Shown: positions 20,795-33,185 of the stretch, one piece after another
Layout: each line of letters begins with the position of its first letter
How positions within the stretch are numbered: position 1 is the first letter of the stretch
Source of the DNA: Puccinia triticina
Taxonomy: Eukaryota; Basidiomycota; Pucciniomycetes; Pucciniales; Pucciniaceae
Reading direction: 5' to 3'
Assembly: GCF_026914185.1 (NCBI RefSeq)
Contig: NC_070574.1
Span: 1,860,501-1,924,500, forward strand
Length of the DNA: 64,000 nt
The notes under the pieces: generated by a model
Seen by the model: the letters and a program-made list of their open reading frames with translations, nothing else
Told to the model about the DNA's origin: nothing
Databases searched by the model: none
Position numbers and translations under genes: made by a program

Positions 20795-22932
20795 ATGTCC
20801 AGCCTCGTCCAGACCAGCGGGGCACTCACTCTCTTCCTTCTGTCCACGATCGCGCTGGTTCATAGACTCCATGGAAGGAAATCTACAGCCGGGAAAGAGT
20901 CGATTGCGATTGTCGTGCTCGGCGATGTAGGCCGAAGTCCCCGGATGATGCGACACGCGCTTTCGTTTGCAGACCAGCAGTGGTACGTATCCATATTTGC
21001 CTACACAGGTCGGCCATTCATCCTGCTTAAAGAGTCACTCTGGAAAACATTACGCGCGCAAGCGAACTGAGCTTTCGGTCCTCCTTTGACATCTGGCCTT
21101 CTAGATTCCAAGCCTCCCAATGCCCTCCTTCAACACCCTAACATCAAACTCGTCAATTTGGCCGAATTTCCCGATCGGATCTCTTCCCTCTTGCCCCGAA
21201 TATTCTTCGTGCTCGTCATCGGTCCACTCAAGGCGCTCTATCTCAGCGCAAGCTTGGCATGGGCTCTCCTCTTCAAAGCCAACCAGTCTTCCTACATCAT
21301 GGTCCAGGTAAACAATCGGCCCCATTATCTCGTGTCCGGATCTCAATGACAACTCACTAAGATGTTTCACACACACACAGAATCCACCAGCGATTCCAAC
21401 CCTTCCGATCGTCCAACTTTCAAGATTGATGATAGGCTCCAAACTGATAATTGACTGGCACAACACGGCATATTCGATTCTTGCTCTCAAGTTCCGAACA
21501 GAACGTCATCCGATGGTCCGTCTTGCCAAATGGTTTGTATCTGTCCATCCCGTCTTACCCATGCATACCAAAATGAATTGAACCGTTGATCGACTTTCGG
21601 ACAGGATAGAAGCAAAGTTTGGGAAACACGCCACGCTCCATCTTTTTGTGACAGAAGCAGAGAAACAAGCCTTATCTGAAATGTGGAATTTACGGTTAAT
21701 TTTCTCTTTGAAATTGATTCCTTCAATCTCGAGCTTTTGCTGATTGTCTATTTGGATCAGAGGTTCGAAAAAAGTTTTTTATGATCGGCCGCCTAAGTCC
21801 TTCTGTCGGTTGACGGTCCCGGAGATACATTCTGTTGGTTCCATCTCTTTCCAAACACTAATTTCTGCTCTCAGAGACGCTCATCTGACCAGAATCTAAA
21901 GCGCATAGATCTAACATGCTTTCCGCACCTTCTAGTTCCTTAGTCAATCATCATTCAACTATAATTCGGTTTTACAGCAGATGTTTATCGGGGGTGAACT
22001 TGAGAAAGAAACCATACTATCGTACGAAGATCCAGAGACCAAGACTGCGAAGATGAAAGCGGATAGGCCAGCGCTGGTGGTATCGTCGACGTCCTGGACG
22101 ATCGACGAAGATTTCAGCGTCCTAATCGATGCTCTTTCGATGTATGCACGATCCAAAAAGAGCCAAAAATCGATTCCGAAACTCCTCTGTTTGATCACCG
22201 GAAAAGGGCCGTTGAAAGCGCATTATCTCGAGATAATTGAGCGAACGTCGAGCGAGGAAGGATGGAAAGAGCTCGGGATCGTCTGCCAATCCGTCTGGTT
22301 TGACGACCCTGAACACTATCGGCAGTTGTTGGGCGCCGCTGACCTCGGGATCAGTCTCCATCAAAGCTCCTCAGGCCTGGACTTGCCCATGAAAGTCGTC
22401 GATATGTTCGGCTGTCGGTTGCCCGTCTGTGCGAGGAACTTCAACTGGTCCGTTCTCTCCCTCTTGCTCTCTCGAGCAGAAACATATCATCTCTCTTCTC
22501 ATCTTTTTTCTTGTGTTTATGTTTTACGGCTTTAGCATCTCGGAGTTGGTAAAGCATGGCCAAAACGGGTTGGTTTTCGATTCCGCTGTCGAATTATCTG
22601 AGCAATTAAAGGTAAATACAATCTTGCCCTTCTCTGCTCCTTCCCACCCCAAGTACTGACGAGCCAGGGCCCCTCTTACTTCAAAAACGCACACCCAGGA
22701 ACTTCTAACGGGATTCAATCCAGCACGCAGTATGAAAGAATTGGCGTCATCAAACAGTAACAGTCGTACCCTGAAAGACCTGCAAACAGGCATAGAAAAT
22801 GCGATGTATGGTGCGGTTCTTTCAACTAATGACAAGGATCTCGATCGGCTTCAGTCTAGTGGTTGTAGGTCTTGGTCTTGCTGGGAAGAGGAATGGAACC
22901 AACAAGTTTTTCAAACTGTTCAAAATCTTTGA
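20795..22932 (+). CDS. ALG1: Chitobiosyldiphosphodolichol beta-1,4-mannosyltransferase
   Basis: ER enzyme that adds the first mannose, from GDP-mannose, to GlcNAc2-PP-dolichol in N-glycan assembly. Nine exons keep frame: 20795-21008, 21105-21307, 21381-21532, 21605-21694, 21761-21833, 21875-21934, 21978-22447, 22536-22611 and 22699-22932, giving 523 residues (yeast and human are about 450-465). The N-terminal membrane anchor ALTLFLLSTIALVH is followed by VVLGDVGRSPRM, IIDWHNTAYSILALKF, YDRPP, VSSTSWTIDEDFSVLIDAL, LITGKGPLKAHY and SSSGLDLPMKVVDMFG. These are the GT33 landmarks, all intact. The two small exons at 21761-21934 have weak donors (GTTGGT, GTTCCT) and are the least certain. An in-frame Met at 20726 would add 23 residues; I chose 20795 because it places the anchor at the start. 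A complete housekeeping gene. Confidence 0.93.
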
Positions 22933-23531
22933 AATTATCATTTATTCATACGTTCAACTGGATTTAATATTGATCATCTGATCCGATCACGTGGGGTTTT
23001 TCTCTTTCCGTGTGGTATATGAAGAAAAGGGGCTTCTTATTTGTATAGATATTTTTCTGGTGGGCGGTGGTCTTTTCATACCTCGCAATATTCACTTGAT
23101 TGGTAGAGTGCGGAGGGCTTTGAAACTACGTGATGGGATGGCCATACAAAAATGGATGAATAAATTTCAGTCGTATCCAGAGAGCAAAGAAACTGATTCA
23201 GATAGGTAATCAAACTGTTGCGTGACCTGTGTCAGAAGCAAGGACTGACGCTAGATATCATCAAGTCACATGCTATGGAGGGACAAATCAAATCTATTGG
23301 TCGCTCTTGACTTGGATGCCCTCTGAACACACAAGCATACAGACTTGGTATTACCGGAGAGCCTTTTCGGACTTTCAACTTGTCGCAATGGTGTATCTCA
23401 TTTTATTACAGAATTATTAGAAATGTAACTGTCCTTGGATTTGGAATGATAACTTGGATATTGGGCAACGATGCAGCAGAGAGAATTTAAATGATATATA
23501 TGCATACATGTTAGTTGTATGAGAGCAACAG
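22933..23531. other. Convergent intergenic region
   Basis: Lies between the 3' ends of ALG1 and the reverse-strand gene at 23532. AT-rich; no gene or repeat seen. Confidence 0.5.
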
Positions 23532-24575
23532 TTACAGTGGATTGGGGCTAAGAAAGAGAAGATCAAAGAATCGATTCCAGTAAAAGACTTGACCGGAGAA
23601 GCTGATCAAGTTCGAGGCCTCGACCAAACTGATCGATCTACTGAACGCCGAATGATCATCATCCGGATTGAGGAACTGGTGCGAATACTCTGTGAATTGA
23701 TTCGTGATCAATTCCTTCAACTGTTCTTCTACTATCCTTGACACGCTTTCTTCGTTCAATCTCCTTTCTAGTTTTCTTGCATCTCCCTTTTCTTTCGCTT
23801 CTAGTTCATCTGCTGCATTTCGGTTATCATCATTGGATTCTGTCAAGTCGTTTTCAAAGTCGTCCAGGATCTTTGCTCGAGTGATTAGTAACTGTCGTCG
23901 ACAGTAGGTCACCCGGGAAAATGCCAGGGTGTAGATATTTGGTAAGTATCTATTGGGGGAAGTTTAATGATGCAATGTGGGTGAAGAAGAGGATGTAAGG
24001 CGTACGCAGTTACCAATGATGAGCTGAGCCTCAGAGCGGGACTGTCTGGCGAACGAGTCGCGGTTTTTCTGGACGGACTTGATGATTGATTCGCGTGTGA
24101 GGGAGTAGGTAGAAGAAGAGAGGTCGGAGGGCTGGTTGTTGCGGAAAGGTGCCAGGTCTTCACCCTCGAGCAGGGACAGGACGAAGCCGAGGATCGTCCG
24201 AGCAGTGACCCGCTGCAACAGCTGCACCGACAAGTTGCGGAGCTTCAGGTTATGGTGACAGGGGTCTCCTGCAGGGATCAAGTCATCGCTGGTCGTCGAT
24301 TCTTTCAGGACTGGATTGGTTTGCGGCGGCCGGCTCGACTCAAGTCCTACGGGGTCGGCGGCTGCGAGCGCAAGCGATGACGTCAAGTAGTCCAGTTCCT
24401 CGGTACCCAGCGAGCCCTGACCGTCCGGGGTGATTCCTTCGGGCAATCCGATTCCAGGCATGATGGCATTCGACTGGAATTGAAAGGCAGTTTGGCAATC
24501 GAGGGGTTCTCTGGGACGGGGGACCCCGTGGAGCAGCGTCGTTCTCGCGTGCGCGTTGTGCGACACAAGCAGCAC
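23532..24575 (-). CDS. Unidentified two-exon gene (301 residues)
   Basis: Exon 1 (24575-24014) and exon 2 (23875-23532) join by a GT-AG intron that restores an uninterrupted frame, reading AQLIIAKILDDFEND across the splice. The N-terminal third is loop-rich. The middle is helical (LKLRNLSVQLLQRVTARTILGF). Exon 2 is an acidic and basic coiled-coil-like helix (AADELEAKEKGDARKLERRL, VEEQLKELI). There is no signal peptide or membrane segment. I do not recognise the family. Its start faces RPL3 across about 300 bp, so the two probably share a bidirectional promoter. Confidence 0.6.
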
Positions 24576-24873
24576 GCGGCGTGCGGCTGCGGGTGGATTA
24601 CAAGGATATGATATGCCTATAGCGAAAGCTGGACCAAGTGGACCTGAAACCTAATCAGCCCCGCCCATTATTGCGAGTCTCACCAGCCCACGCCCAGTAG
24701 AACCGGCAGGCGCTGTTCCCCGGCCATCTTTCTCGATCACCATCCCTCAAGAACACCCGACCCGGAAGGTCAGTACCACCTTACCCCCTTCCACACTCGC
24801 CGCCCTATACTCATCATCCGACCAACATCCCCCGCCTGCCCCCTCAGACCAGGACCCGACCGCCTACTTCAAG
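24576..24873. promoter_or_regulatory. Divergent promoter between the unidentified gene and RPL3
   Basis: The only non-coding stretch between two oppositely oriented genes. C/T-rich runs (CCCCCTTCC, CCCTCAGACC) lie just before the RPL3 start, as is common for ribosomal protein genes. No specific factor site is claimed. Confidence 0.5.
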
Positions 24874-26651
24874 ATGTCTCACCGGAAATGGGAACACCCT
24901 CGTATGTTTCTTGTAGCCGCCGTAGATGGTTTCCCACCAGAGCTCACTGACTGATCTTGGCATGGCTTTCGCTAACAGGACACGGTTCGACCGGATTCTT
25001 GCCAAGGAAAAGGGTATGCGCCTCTGTCTCCTTGTGAGGGTATGCGCAGCACTCAATTCAGCAACTTATCTGACTCAACACTCTCCCCCGGGCATCAATC
25101 CGCTTTCTGCGATCCCAACTTCTCTCACTCATTAGGCTGCCCGACACCGCGGTAAAGTTAAATCTTTCCCCCGTGATGACAAGACCAAGCCCGTCCACCT
25201 CACCGCCATGCTTGGTTACAAGGCTGGTATGACCCACATTGTACGTCAAAACCGTCCACTCTACGTGATCCTCGCGCGGCCCCAAAGCTGACTGAATTGA
25301 TCCCCCTTACTTTTGCAATCCGCTAGCTCCGTGATCTTGACCGACCCGGATCCAAGATGCACAAACGTGAGGTCGTCGAGGCCGTCACCATTGTCGAGAC
25401 CCCACCCATGGTCATCGTCGGTGTTGTCGGTTACGTCGAAACTCCCAGAGGTCTCCGATCCCTTACCACCGTATGGGCCGAACATCTCTCCGACGAAGTC
25501 AAACGTCGCTTCTACAAGGTAGGAACTGGTTACCCACTCCCAGCAGCCCTCCATACAGCACCAACTGATGTGCAGCACGTTTTCTTTAGAACTGGTACCG
25601 ATCGAAGAAGAAAGCGTTCACCAAATACGCCAAGAAGCACGCCGAGTCTTCGACTGGCTCTATTGCACGAGAGCTGGAGCGAATTCGCAAGTACTGTACT
25701 GTTGTTCGAGTGTTGGCGCACACTCAGATCCGGAAGACTGGTCTGAAGCAGAAGAAGGCCCACCTGATGGAGATCCAGGTGAACGGTGGAAGCGTTGCCG
25801 ACAAGGTCGACTTTGCCAAGTCGCACTTCGAGAAGACCTTCGACGTCTCGTCCGTCTTCGAGCAGAACGAGAACATCGATGTCATTGCCGTCACCAAGGG
25901 TAAAGGTTTCGAGGGTGTCACTCACCGTTGGGGTACCAAGAAACTCCCCCGAAAAACCCACAAAGGTCTCCGAAAGGTCGCCTGTATTGGAGCTTGGCAT
26001 CCTTCCAAGGTCATGTTCACCGTGGCCCGTGCTGGTCAGGACGGTTACCACCACCGAACTGAGTTCGTCCCTGCTCCCCCTCCTAATTTTCCCTCCAACC
26101 TCTCGCTCATTTCTCTGGTTTTTCTGCAGACTCAACAAGAAGGTATTCCGAGTTGGCAAGGGTGGTGATGAGGCCAACGCCACCACTGAGTTCGATACCA
26201 CCCAAAAAGCCATCACACCCATGGGTGGCTTCGTCCGATATGGTGTTGTGAAGAACGACTTCCTGATGCTCAAGGTACGTTGCCTATCCCTCTTCCAACG
26301 GCTGCGAGAATTGGGTGTTGATCTTGGCTTTTTTTACTTCTACAGGGATCGGTACCCGGTGTCAAGAAGCGTGTCATCACGCTCCGAAAATCCCTCATGA
26401 CCCACACTTCCCGTCGGGACTTGGAGAAGATCAACCTCAAATTCATCGATACTTCGTCCAAATTCGGCCACGGTAGATTCCAAACTGCTGCCGAGAAGTC
26501 TGCCTTCATGGGTCAACTCAAGTAAGATACACTGCTCACCACATCAAACAGGATAACCGCTTCCGTTTCCTGCCCCGCTGAACCTGTCAAACTGATGCAC
26601 TCTCCCCCTCGCTTTCTCTTCGCCCTTTCCACTCTCAGAATCCGATCTTAA
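24874..26651 (+). CDS. RPL3: 60S ribosomal protein L3 (uL3)
   Basis: Component of the large ribosomal subunit near the peptidyl-transferase centre. Eight exons keep frame: 24874-24901, 24979-25013, 25136-25240, 25327-25518, 25590-26062, 26130-26274, 26346-26521 and 26639-26651, giving 388 residues, the usual eukaryotic length. It begins [20 protein letters not shown] and contains [46 protein letters not shown] (the W-finger region) and [11 protein letters not shown]. The last intron (GTAAGA...CTCAG) gives the ending LKIRS. Without it the protein would stop at 26525 after QLK. Intact, highly conserved, and probably strongly expressed. Divergently paired with the unidentified gene. Confidence 0.97.
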
Positions 26652-26892
26652 ATGTTGTAGCCTGACTGTCCTATTCGGGTATCTCCCCACCCCGATTGAT
26701 TATCATGACTATCACGCAATCCACACACATTTCCTCCTGAGTCGTCCTGCCAAACACCCGCTGTGTTGAGGGAATGGGTGGTTCAACTTACACAGGCTGT
26801 AGCTGACTCGGTTTGCAAGCTACATATGAGGTCCCGGGCATTGATAGATACCCTGGCATCTTGGCTATGGTTCTGTTTGCTCAGAATTCTGA
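26652..26892. other. RPL3 3' flank
   Basis: Contains the RPL3 3' untranslated region. No gene seen. Confidence 0.5.
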
Positions 26893-26894
26893 TA

Positions 26895-27623
26895 CAGCAA
26901 AAGCGAAAAAGCTTGCGGGTGCGGGAGGCTGAAAATTGCCTGCTGCATTTCAGCCACACACCTGTACAGCTCCACTGTACAGGATGTCACATCGCCTCCG
27001 GGCGACTGGTTGAGCTTGAGTTGCGTGTTGGGCCAACTGTTGGGTGTGGTACAGCAATGCCAGGAAAGCTTGCGGCCAGCTTTTGGACCGCTGATTTCAG
27101 CCTCAAAGCCTGTATGGCTCCTGTACGTCAGGAATGCCATCAGAAGAAAAAACCTAGTTTCTTTGTTTTCCACTTTGGGGCCTTGAGGGCCCCACCATTG
27201 GATTCCTGGAGTGATTTTACTTCGTTCCGGCCCTTCGCTGCCCCTGCCCCCCTCGCCCCTTGCCCGGCCCGGCACCCATGTCAAGCAAAATCAGCTGCCC
27301 AAACGGGGTTTGTCTGCCTGTACAGTGAAGCTGTACAGGCCTGTGGCTGAAATGCAGAAATCATTTCAGCCACAAAATTTGGCAAGCTTTTCTGGTATTG
27401 CTGTATTTAGTCCTGACGAAGGGGCCGATGGGGGTAAAATTGCACCAGGATTCCAATGGTGCAACCCTCAATACCCTAATGTCAATAATGAAGGAAATAG
27501 CATCTTTCTTCCAGTGATATTCCTGTATGCAGCTTGACATACAGGACCTATACAGGCTTGAAGGGCAGTGGCTGAGATTCCAAAATTGGGCCTGCCGGAC
27601 CGCAAGCTTTTTCGCTTTTGCTG
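26895..27623. mobile_element. Tc1/mariner-type MITE (outer)
   Basis: The left end CAGCAAAAGCGAAAAAGCTT and the right end (its complement, CAAGCTTTTTCGCTTTTGCTG-like) match for about 26 bp and are flanked by TA (26893-26894, 27624-27625). The ends resemble those of Tc1-1 (CAGCAA...AAAGCTTGCG), so it is probably a non-autonomous relative. It is interrupted by the inner element at 27052-27403. Confidence 0.85.
27052..27403. mobile_element. Tc1/mariner-type MITE (inner, nested)
   Basis: The left end CAGCAATGCCAGGAAAGCTT and the right end complement CAGCAATACCAGAAAAGCTT are flanked by TA (27050-27051, 27404-27405). It lies inside the outer MITE and has ends even closer to Tc1-1. No coding capacity. 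Confidence 0.85.
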
Positions 27624-27625
27624 TA

Positions 27626-28022
27626 CATCTCGTCAAACAAAAAAGAAACAATGAAGAAGCCAAAAAAAGACTGGATGTGCTCGGACCCCCGGACTCAAGC
27701 ACCGCGCCAGATGAGGGTTGTCCTGGCTTGCCTTGACTCATTTCATAAATCCACCAAAAATAGTCCGGTGGGTTGATTGATGGGGGGAGAGCTCTAAAAA
27801 TTGGCGCCATAGAGGAGCATCTAAGTTCCGGTAGCTGGAATGGCCAGCGTTGAAACCACAGGCTGCATTTCTGCCACTTTTTGGTGGGTGGCCTATGTGC
27901 CAAGACCCCTAAGTCCCTCCCTTTGCCACCAGCCAAACTTAAGCTCCACCCAAATGAGATATCCCCCGTACCACCACCCAAGCTCCGAACTCCGACCTCC
28001 CGCATAGGGAGGGACTTTGATA
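27626..28022. other. No gene seen
   Basis: A reverse-strand open frame crosses this stretch and the MITEs, but it has no domain and its codons run through inverted repeats. Confidence 0.5.
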
Positions 28023-28690
28023 AGTTAGGTCATTGAGACAGCTCTTGATGACAGGTTTAGCCAGTCATCAAGACAGCTATTGATGACCAATGTAGCCAGT
28101 CATCTGGACTCATCAAGACAGCTCTCAATAACCGGTTTAGCCAGTCATCAAGACAGCTCTCAATGACAGGTTTAGCCAGTCATCAAGACAGCTCTCAATG
28201 ACAGGTTTAGCCAGTCATTGAGAGAGCTCTTGATGACCGGTGTAGCCAGTCATCAAGAGAGCTCTCAATGTTGATGACCAGTGTAGCCAGTCATCAAGAG
28301 AGCTCTCAATGACTGGTGTAGCCAATCATTGAGAGAGCTCTTGATGACCGGTATATGACTGCAGCCAGTCATTGAGGGAGCTCTTGATGACCTGTATATG
28401 ACTGCAGCCAGTCATCAAGAGCTCCAGTCATCAAGAGAGCTCTTGATGACCGGTAAGCCAGGCATCAAGAGCTACGGTGAGCCAGTCATTGAGATAGCTC
28501 TTGATGACCGGTGAGCCAGGCATTGAGATAGCTCTCAATGACCAGTATAGCTGGTCATCAATATTCTTGATGGTTAGTATATGTAACTGGTCATCAATAG
28601 CTTTTGATTATCTTGATGACTGGGTAGATATTAAAGTAGGACAGCCAGTCATTGATAACTTGCATTGCTCTCAATGACTGTTTTGATGGT
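28023..28690. repeat. Palindromic minisatellite array B
   Basis: Units of about 37-45 bp: CCAGTCATCAAGAGAGCTCT then TGATGACCGG(T) and TGTAGC-type spacers. Inner stems close on GAGCTC or CAGCTC. The core dinucleotide is CA or TG in every unit I read, never CG, so this is the most decayed of the arrays. The right end grades into single copies (28560-28690). Confidence 0.8.
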
Positions 28691-31069
28691 GGGTTGTAGC
28701 TGTTCTAGGGTTGTTGTATTATTCAAGTTGGTGAGTTTGGAGGGGGGATGAGCTCATGGGATGAGTTCCTATTGAGTTGCTAGCGGGTTGCCAGATGTAG
28801 CAACCCAATGTTGATTTTTACCTCCGGAGGCAAGATAAAAACTCATTTGCCACCCTGGGTGGGTGGTGGTTTTTGGGTTTGGGTTGGTAAACGTGGGATA
28901 GCAACCCGGTTTACCTCCCTGGGTGGAGATTCTCTTATTCCACCAGTATCTTAGAACTTATAGTTGTATATACATATGTACCAGTAGTTAGATTAATAGT
29001 GTGGTATGTGAAATCAATAGCACTTTAAAAAAAAAAAGTCCAGTGCCCATGCAGGTTTGTTAAGGGTTGTTACCTCTCTGCTGGACAGGTTGCGTAACAC
29101 AAAACACCCAATCTGGCTGACATTAGAGGGTGCTAATTACACACACAACAAACCTTGGTGCCCATCACACTAAACCCCTGACTGCCAACCCCAAAAGCCA
29201 ACACACATAAATAAGCCAGATGACAGCACGCCCCGGGCTGGCAAGAGGAGCACCATTAGGCCAAGCATTTTTGTCCCTTACATATGGAAATTAACCTAAA
29301 AGTTGGTTCTCAACACCACAGCAACCAAGATCAAGTAAAATTTGCAGACTCTGAAGTCAGATTAGTTTAGCCAATTTTGTGAGCGTATATGCTGAGGAGG
29401 CTGGTTGATTAAATGTTTTGGGGTAAAAATTTGACATCAGAGTCCTGTTCTACTGGAAAGTCAAGCCTCTATGCTTGTGTTTCAATTGAGGCAAAAATGT
29501 AAGTACTGAAGAATCTGTGAGATGTGGTCCTACAAAAATCATGAAGGTCAGATCCAGTCTGCTCCTGCACCTCAATCTGAATTCTGCAGAGGGAAATGAG
29601 CTGGAACATACCTTCCATGAATACATTGCTGGCCTAAATATATTCTTGAAATGAATGCCTTTGGGTGTATATCCAATTTGACAGCCTCTGGGCAAAACAT
29701 GTCCACAAGCTTTTTGCACAAATTTTCAGGACAGAAAACAAGCGGTCAAGGATGAGGACTGATGTGACTTCTTGATCACAACCTTCCATTAAATCTTCTG
29801 TGAAAAACTCTGGAATGTTTGCAAGGGTGCCTGGGGCCACCAAGACTGAGTGCTATACATCAGAAGAAAGGCTGGCTGGGCATAACCAATGGCAAGTCCT
29901 GGTTGAAGTACAGCCAAATCAGGTTACCTAGGGCTTTATTGGGAGAAGTTGGTCTGGGATTTCAAAGAGATCCAGCACCCAGGATTCACCACAAACTTGT
30001 CAAATTCCATTTCCCTGCTGCAGCATGAACCGGATATAAAACCTTGCCAGTACCCTTTGTTGTTACAAGTTTACATAGCTAACCTGGACTTTTAAACCTG
30101 ATTTAAACCCTGGATAGCACCTCAGACACCGTGCTGGAGCCATGACCTAGCCATTCACAATCTGAAATGAGTACTGGCCATTCCAAGAGTCTATAAAAAG
30201 CTGAGATTCATGCCAAAGGGTTATTCAGGCTTGTTGGCTCCATCATTTTTATCCAGCAGCCAAATTCTCAAGATACCCTGAAAACTTCTACTGATCAAGC
30301 AATCAACCCTTGACCCTTAAATTTATCATCTTTCTTGTAAAAACCACTTGAAATCTCTCTTTATCTCAGTGTCCCAAATTCTGTTTCTTATCTTCCATAA
30401 CCTTGTTCATGCGGCTTGCCTCACAACAACCTCAAAGCCTTCAATTTGATTGTCTTCACTCCAATGTGTTTCACCCCCACGTACTAGTTTCATCTTCATG
30501 TTTTTACAATCATGAAGAAGAGACTAGTAATAATTCCTCCTCACTCATCATCACCAACAACAACACCATCAACATCAAGACCAATAACTAACAATCAGAT
30601 TATTTTTCCTATTTTTCCACATTACAATTCTGTAGATCAAAATCTCTCTGTGTGCTTCCTTGACCCCAAACTTAACAGATTCCCTCTGCTGCGGGTTTGT
30701 GTCTTTCAAACCAAGCCTCCAACAGCCCTTGGCAGGAGGGAATTGGGTGCTATCACCCTGTTTTGCAGGGCCAAGATTCTCAGTTTTGGTGGGAGGAATT
30801 TTTGAAGCTATACATTTACTTTCCCTCTTATCATGGGTTTAAATAAAATATCTTAGTTTGTAGTCTCTTCCAACCTATAGAATTTGAGGTGTTTCATATT
30901 AACACTGCCACCCACAGAAATTCACCAAAAATCCCGGATCCACTGGATTTCCATGAAGGGGGTAATTTGAAAGTGGCACTGATTTACTAGCGTGCACATT
31001 TTGTGTAGCCTTCCCTCAGAGTATGGCGCAACCCCTACAAGATAACACTTGCTCATCAGATGTGAGCAT
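28691..31069. other. Gene-poor stretch
   Basis: No supported gene over 2.4 kb. Short open frames on both strands lack domains. TATAAAAAGC at about 30193 is a TATA-like site with no identified gene after it. Confidence 0.5.
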
Positions 31070-31071
31070 TA

Positions 31072-31260
31072 GGGGGTTTCAAACATGGTGCAGGTCCTGT
31101 TTCAGGAACCCCCAATTCACAAAATCAGGGCACCTGAAACACACCCACCCAATTTTACCCAAAAAACATACCTAAATAATTTGAAAATTCATTTTGCAGG
31201 AACCTTGTTTCCCTGAATTGGGGTTCCTGAAATGGGACCTGCACCATGTTTGAAACCCCC
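31072..31260. mobile_element. 189-bp MITE, TAGGGGGTTTCAAA family
   Basis: The left arm (GGGGGTTTCAAACATGGTGC and on through CAGGTCCTGTTTCAGGAACC) and the right arm are inverted copies for about 48 bp. TA flanks both ends (31070-31071, 31261-31262). It shares its terminal 14 bp with the array-A element at 6824-7813. Confidence 0.85.
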
Positions 31261-31383
31261 TATTGATGTCAGCCTTAGAGACATGTTTACATGTCCAAAA
31301 GTCTTCCTTTTATCCCTTTAAATATTGATATAATAATAGTAATGAATTATTAATAACATTTGATGTTTTTATACTTTATTTTA

Positions 31384-32377
31384 GGGGGCTACTAAAAATA
31401 CCCGGTTTTTCCGCATTTGTACCCGGTTTTTTTATACCCCCTTTTCCGCATTCACACCCGGATTTTTTCTACTCATTTCTACGCGACGCAAATAGGCTTA
31501 AAATTCATCTAAAATCCTGAAAAGAATTATCATGCATTCAAACTTCCAAAAAACCCAACTCTTAATTAATTAATTATTTTTTGCATACCCCCTTTTCTGG
31601 GGTATGTACTAAGGGAATAACTTTTTTGTTACACATCCAAGCCCCACAAAAATTTCAGGGCACTTACACATGTGCATTCTTTGCTTTTCCTGAGTTTTTT
31701 GGAATATTGAGGGGGTGTGCGGTGGGATTAGTACAAAAATTCCTACTAACTGTATAACTTTTTTGTTACATCTTCAAACAGTCTAAAAGCTTCAGGGATT
31801 CTTAATCTTTTTATAATATTTGTGCCCTGAAATTTTTAGAAATGGGATGGCATCAAAACATGAGGTATAAGGGGTGCGCGGCAGTCTTAATAAGGAAAAG
31901 CTGGCTAACTGTTTAACTCTTGTGTTACACTTCCAAAAAGTATAAAAACTCCAGGGATTGTTAATATCTATATATTCTCTGTGCCCTGAAATTTCTTGCA
32001 ACTCTATGGAATCAGAACATGAGATATATGAGGTGTACACTAGGAGGTGTTATGACTACTGCACATCCCCTATATCTCATTTTTTGATACCATCCAACTG
32101 CTGAAAATTTCAGGACACTGAAAATATACAAAGTTTAATAATCCCCGAAATTTTTAGAGTGTTTGAAAATGTAACACAAAAGTTATAGAGTTAGCCAGAT
32201 TTTTCTTATTAAGACTGCCGCGCACCCCTGATATCTCATGTTTTGATGCCATCCCATTTCTAAAAATTTCAGGGCACAAATATTATACAAAGATTAAGAA
32301 TCCCTGAAGCTTTTAGACTGTTTGAAGATGTAACAAAAAAGTTATACAGTTAGTAGGAATTTTTGTACTAAGCCCAC
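31384..32377. mobile_element. Foldback element (TAGGGGG...ACCCGG family), copy 1
   Basis: The left end TAGGGGGCTACTAAAAATAC and the next about 230 bp match the ends of the foldback at 44423-50973. The rest, about 31720-32377, is a large inverted repeat centred near 32049. Each arm holds head-to-tail monomers of about 160 bp with the refrain ACTGTATAACTTTTTTGTTA, then TTCAGGG, CCCTGAAATTT and AACATGAGATATAAGGGGTG. The matching right terminus is missing. Confidence 0.7.
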
Positions 32378-33185
32378 CATATACATTTCTTGTATTGCAT
32401 TTGTTTGAGCGTTGTTTCAGGGAGATTTTCCCACCTCACTACATGCTATTGCTAGCATCTTGCCCCAAGCAACAGATCACCCCATTTCCCCCACCAGTGG
32501 AAAACCTGGCTATTATAGCTTTCTCCTTGTTCCTGATTCCTCATTGGCAGCCCTGGTGCTAACCCAGTGACTGGTTGGCCATTAATTAAAATTTTGTGAG
32601 AAAAGATGTTGGGATTGGACCCAACCACAATGATTTTCTCCAACAATACACATCTCTATATAAACCTCAAATTCATTGAGAAAATTTCAGTAGAATAGCT
32701 TTAATAGATTGACAATGAGATAATGTGTGTCTTGCATTCATAGATACAAATAACTTGCAAAGCCATGAAAAAACAGCAAATCACAACGCCCATGCAACAG
32801 AGCAATGCTTGTTCAAGGAAGGAAAGAGGCACGGTAAGCAATTGGCCACACAGGTTTCTTTTGCTGCTTGATAGGGAGTGGTAATCCAGTCACTATATCT
32901 CTCTCTCATATGTTGTTTGCTGAAAAATAAAAAACTGACTGGATAGGCTATGATTTGAGCAACCATACATTACTACTTTTCAAAAGCTTGAGCACAATTA
33001 AATTGAGAAGCAGGGAGAGAACTATGTAGAGGATGGGAGGGATGTTATTTGAAGTTCAGCAAGGGTTGAGGAGGCCGATACCTTTCTTAGCATCCCAAGG
33101 AAAGACTTCAGAGTTAAGTTTAACGAGGGAGTGAGCAGAGAATTGGGAGGGTTGTGAAGGAGGAGGAGTGGACAAGACAGGATGG
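32378..33185. other. No gene seen
   Basis: AT-rich sequence. 32385-32410 (CTTGTATTGCATTTGTTTGA) weakly recalls the outer arm of the foldback at 50988-52616. Confidence 0.4.

Noticed and set aside
25530..26273. 247-codon reverse-strand frame
   Set aside because: Antisense to RPL3 exons; no domain.
27361..28005. 214-codon reverse-strand frame
   Set aside because: Runs through nested MITE ends and has no recognisable motif.
30193..30700. Gene after a TATA-like box
   Set aside because: Open frames here are short and low-complexity (Asn/Thr/Ser runs); no splice model gives a domain.
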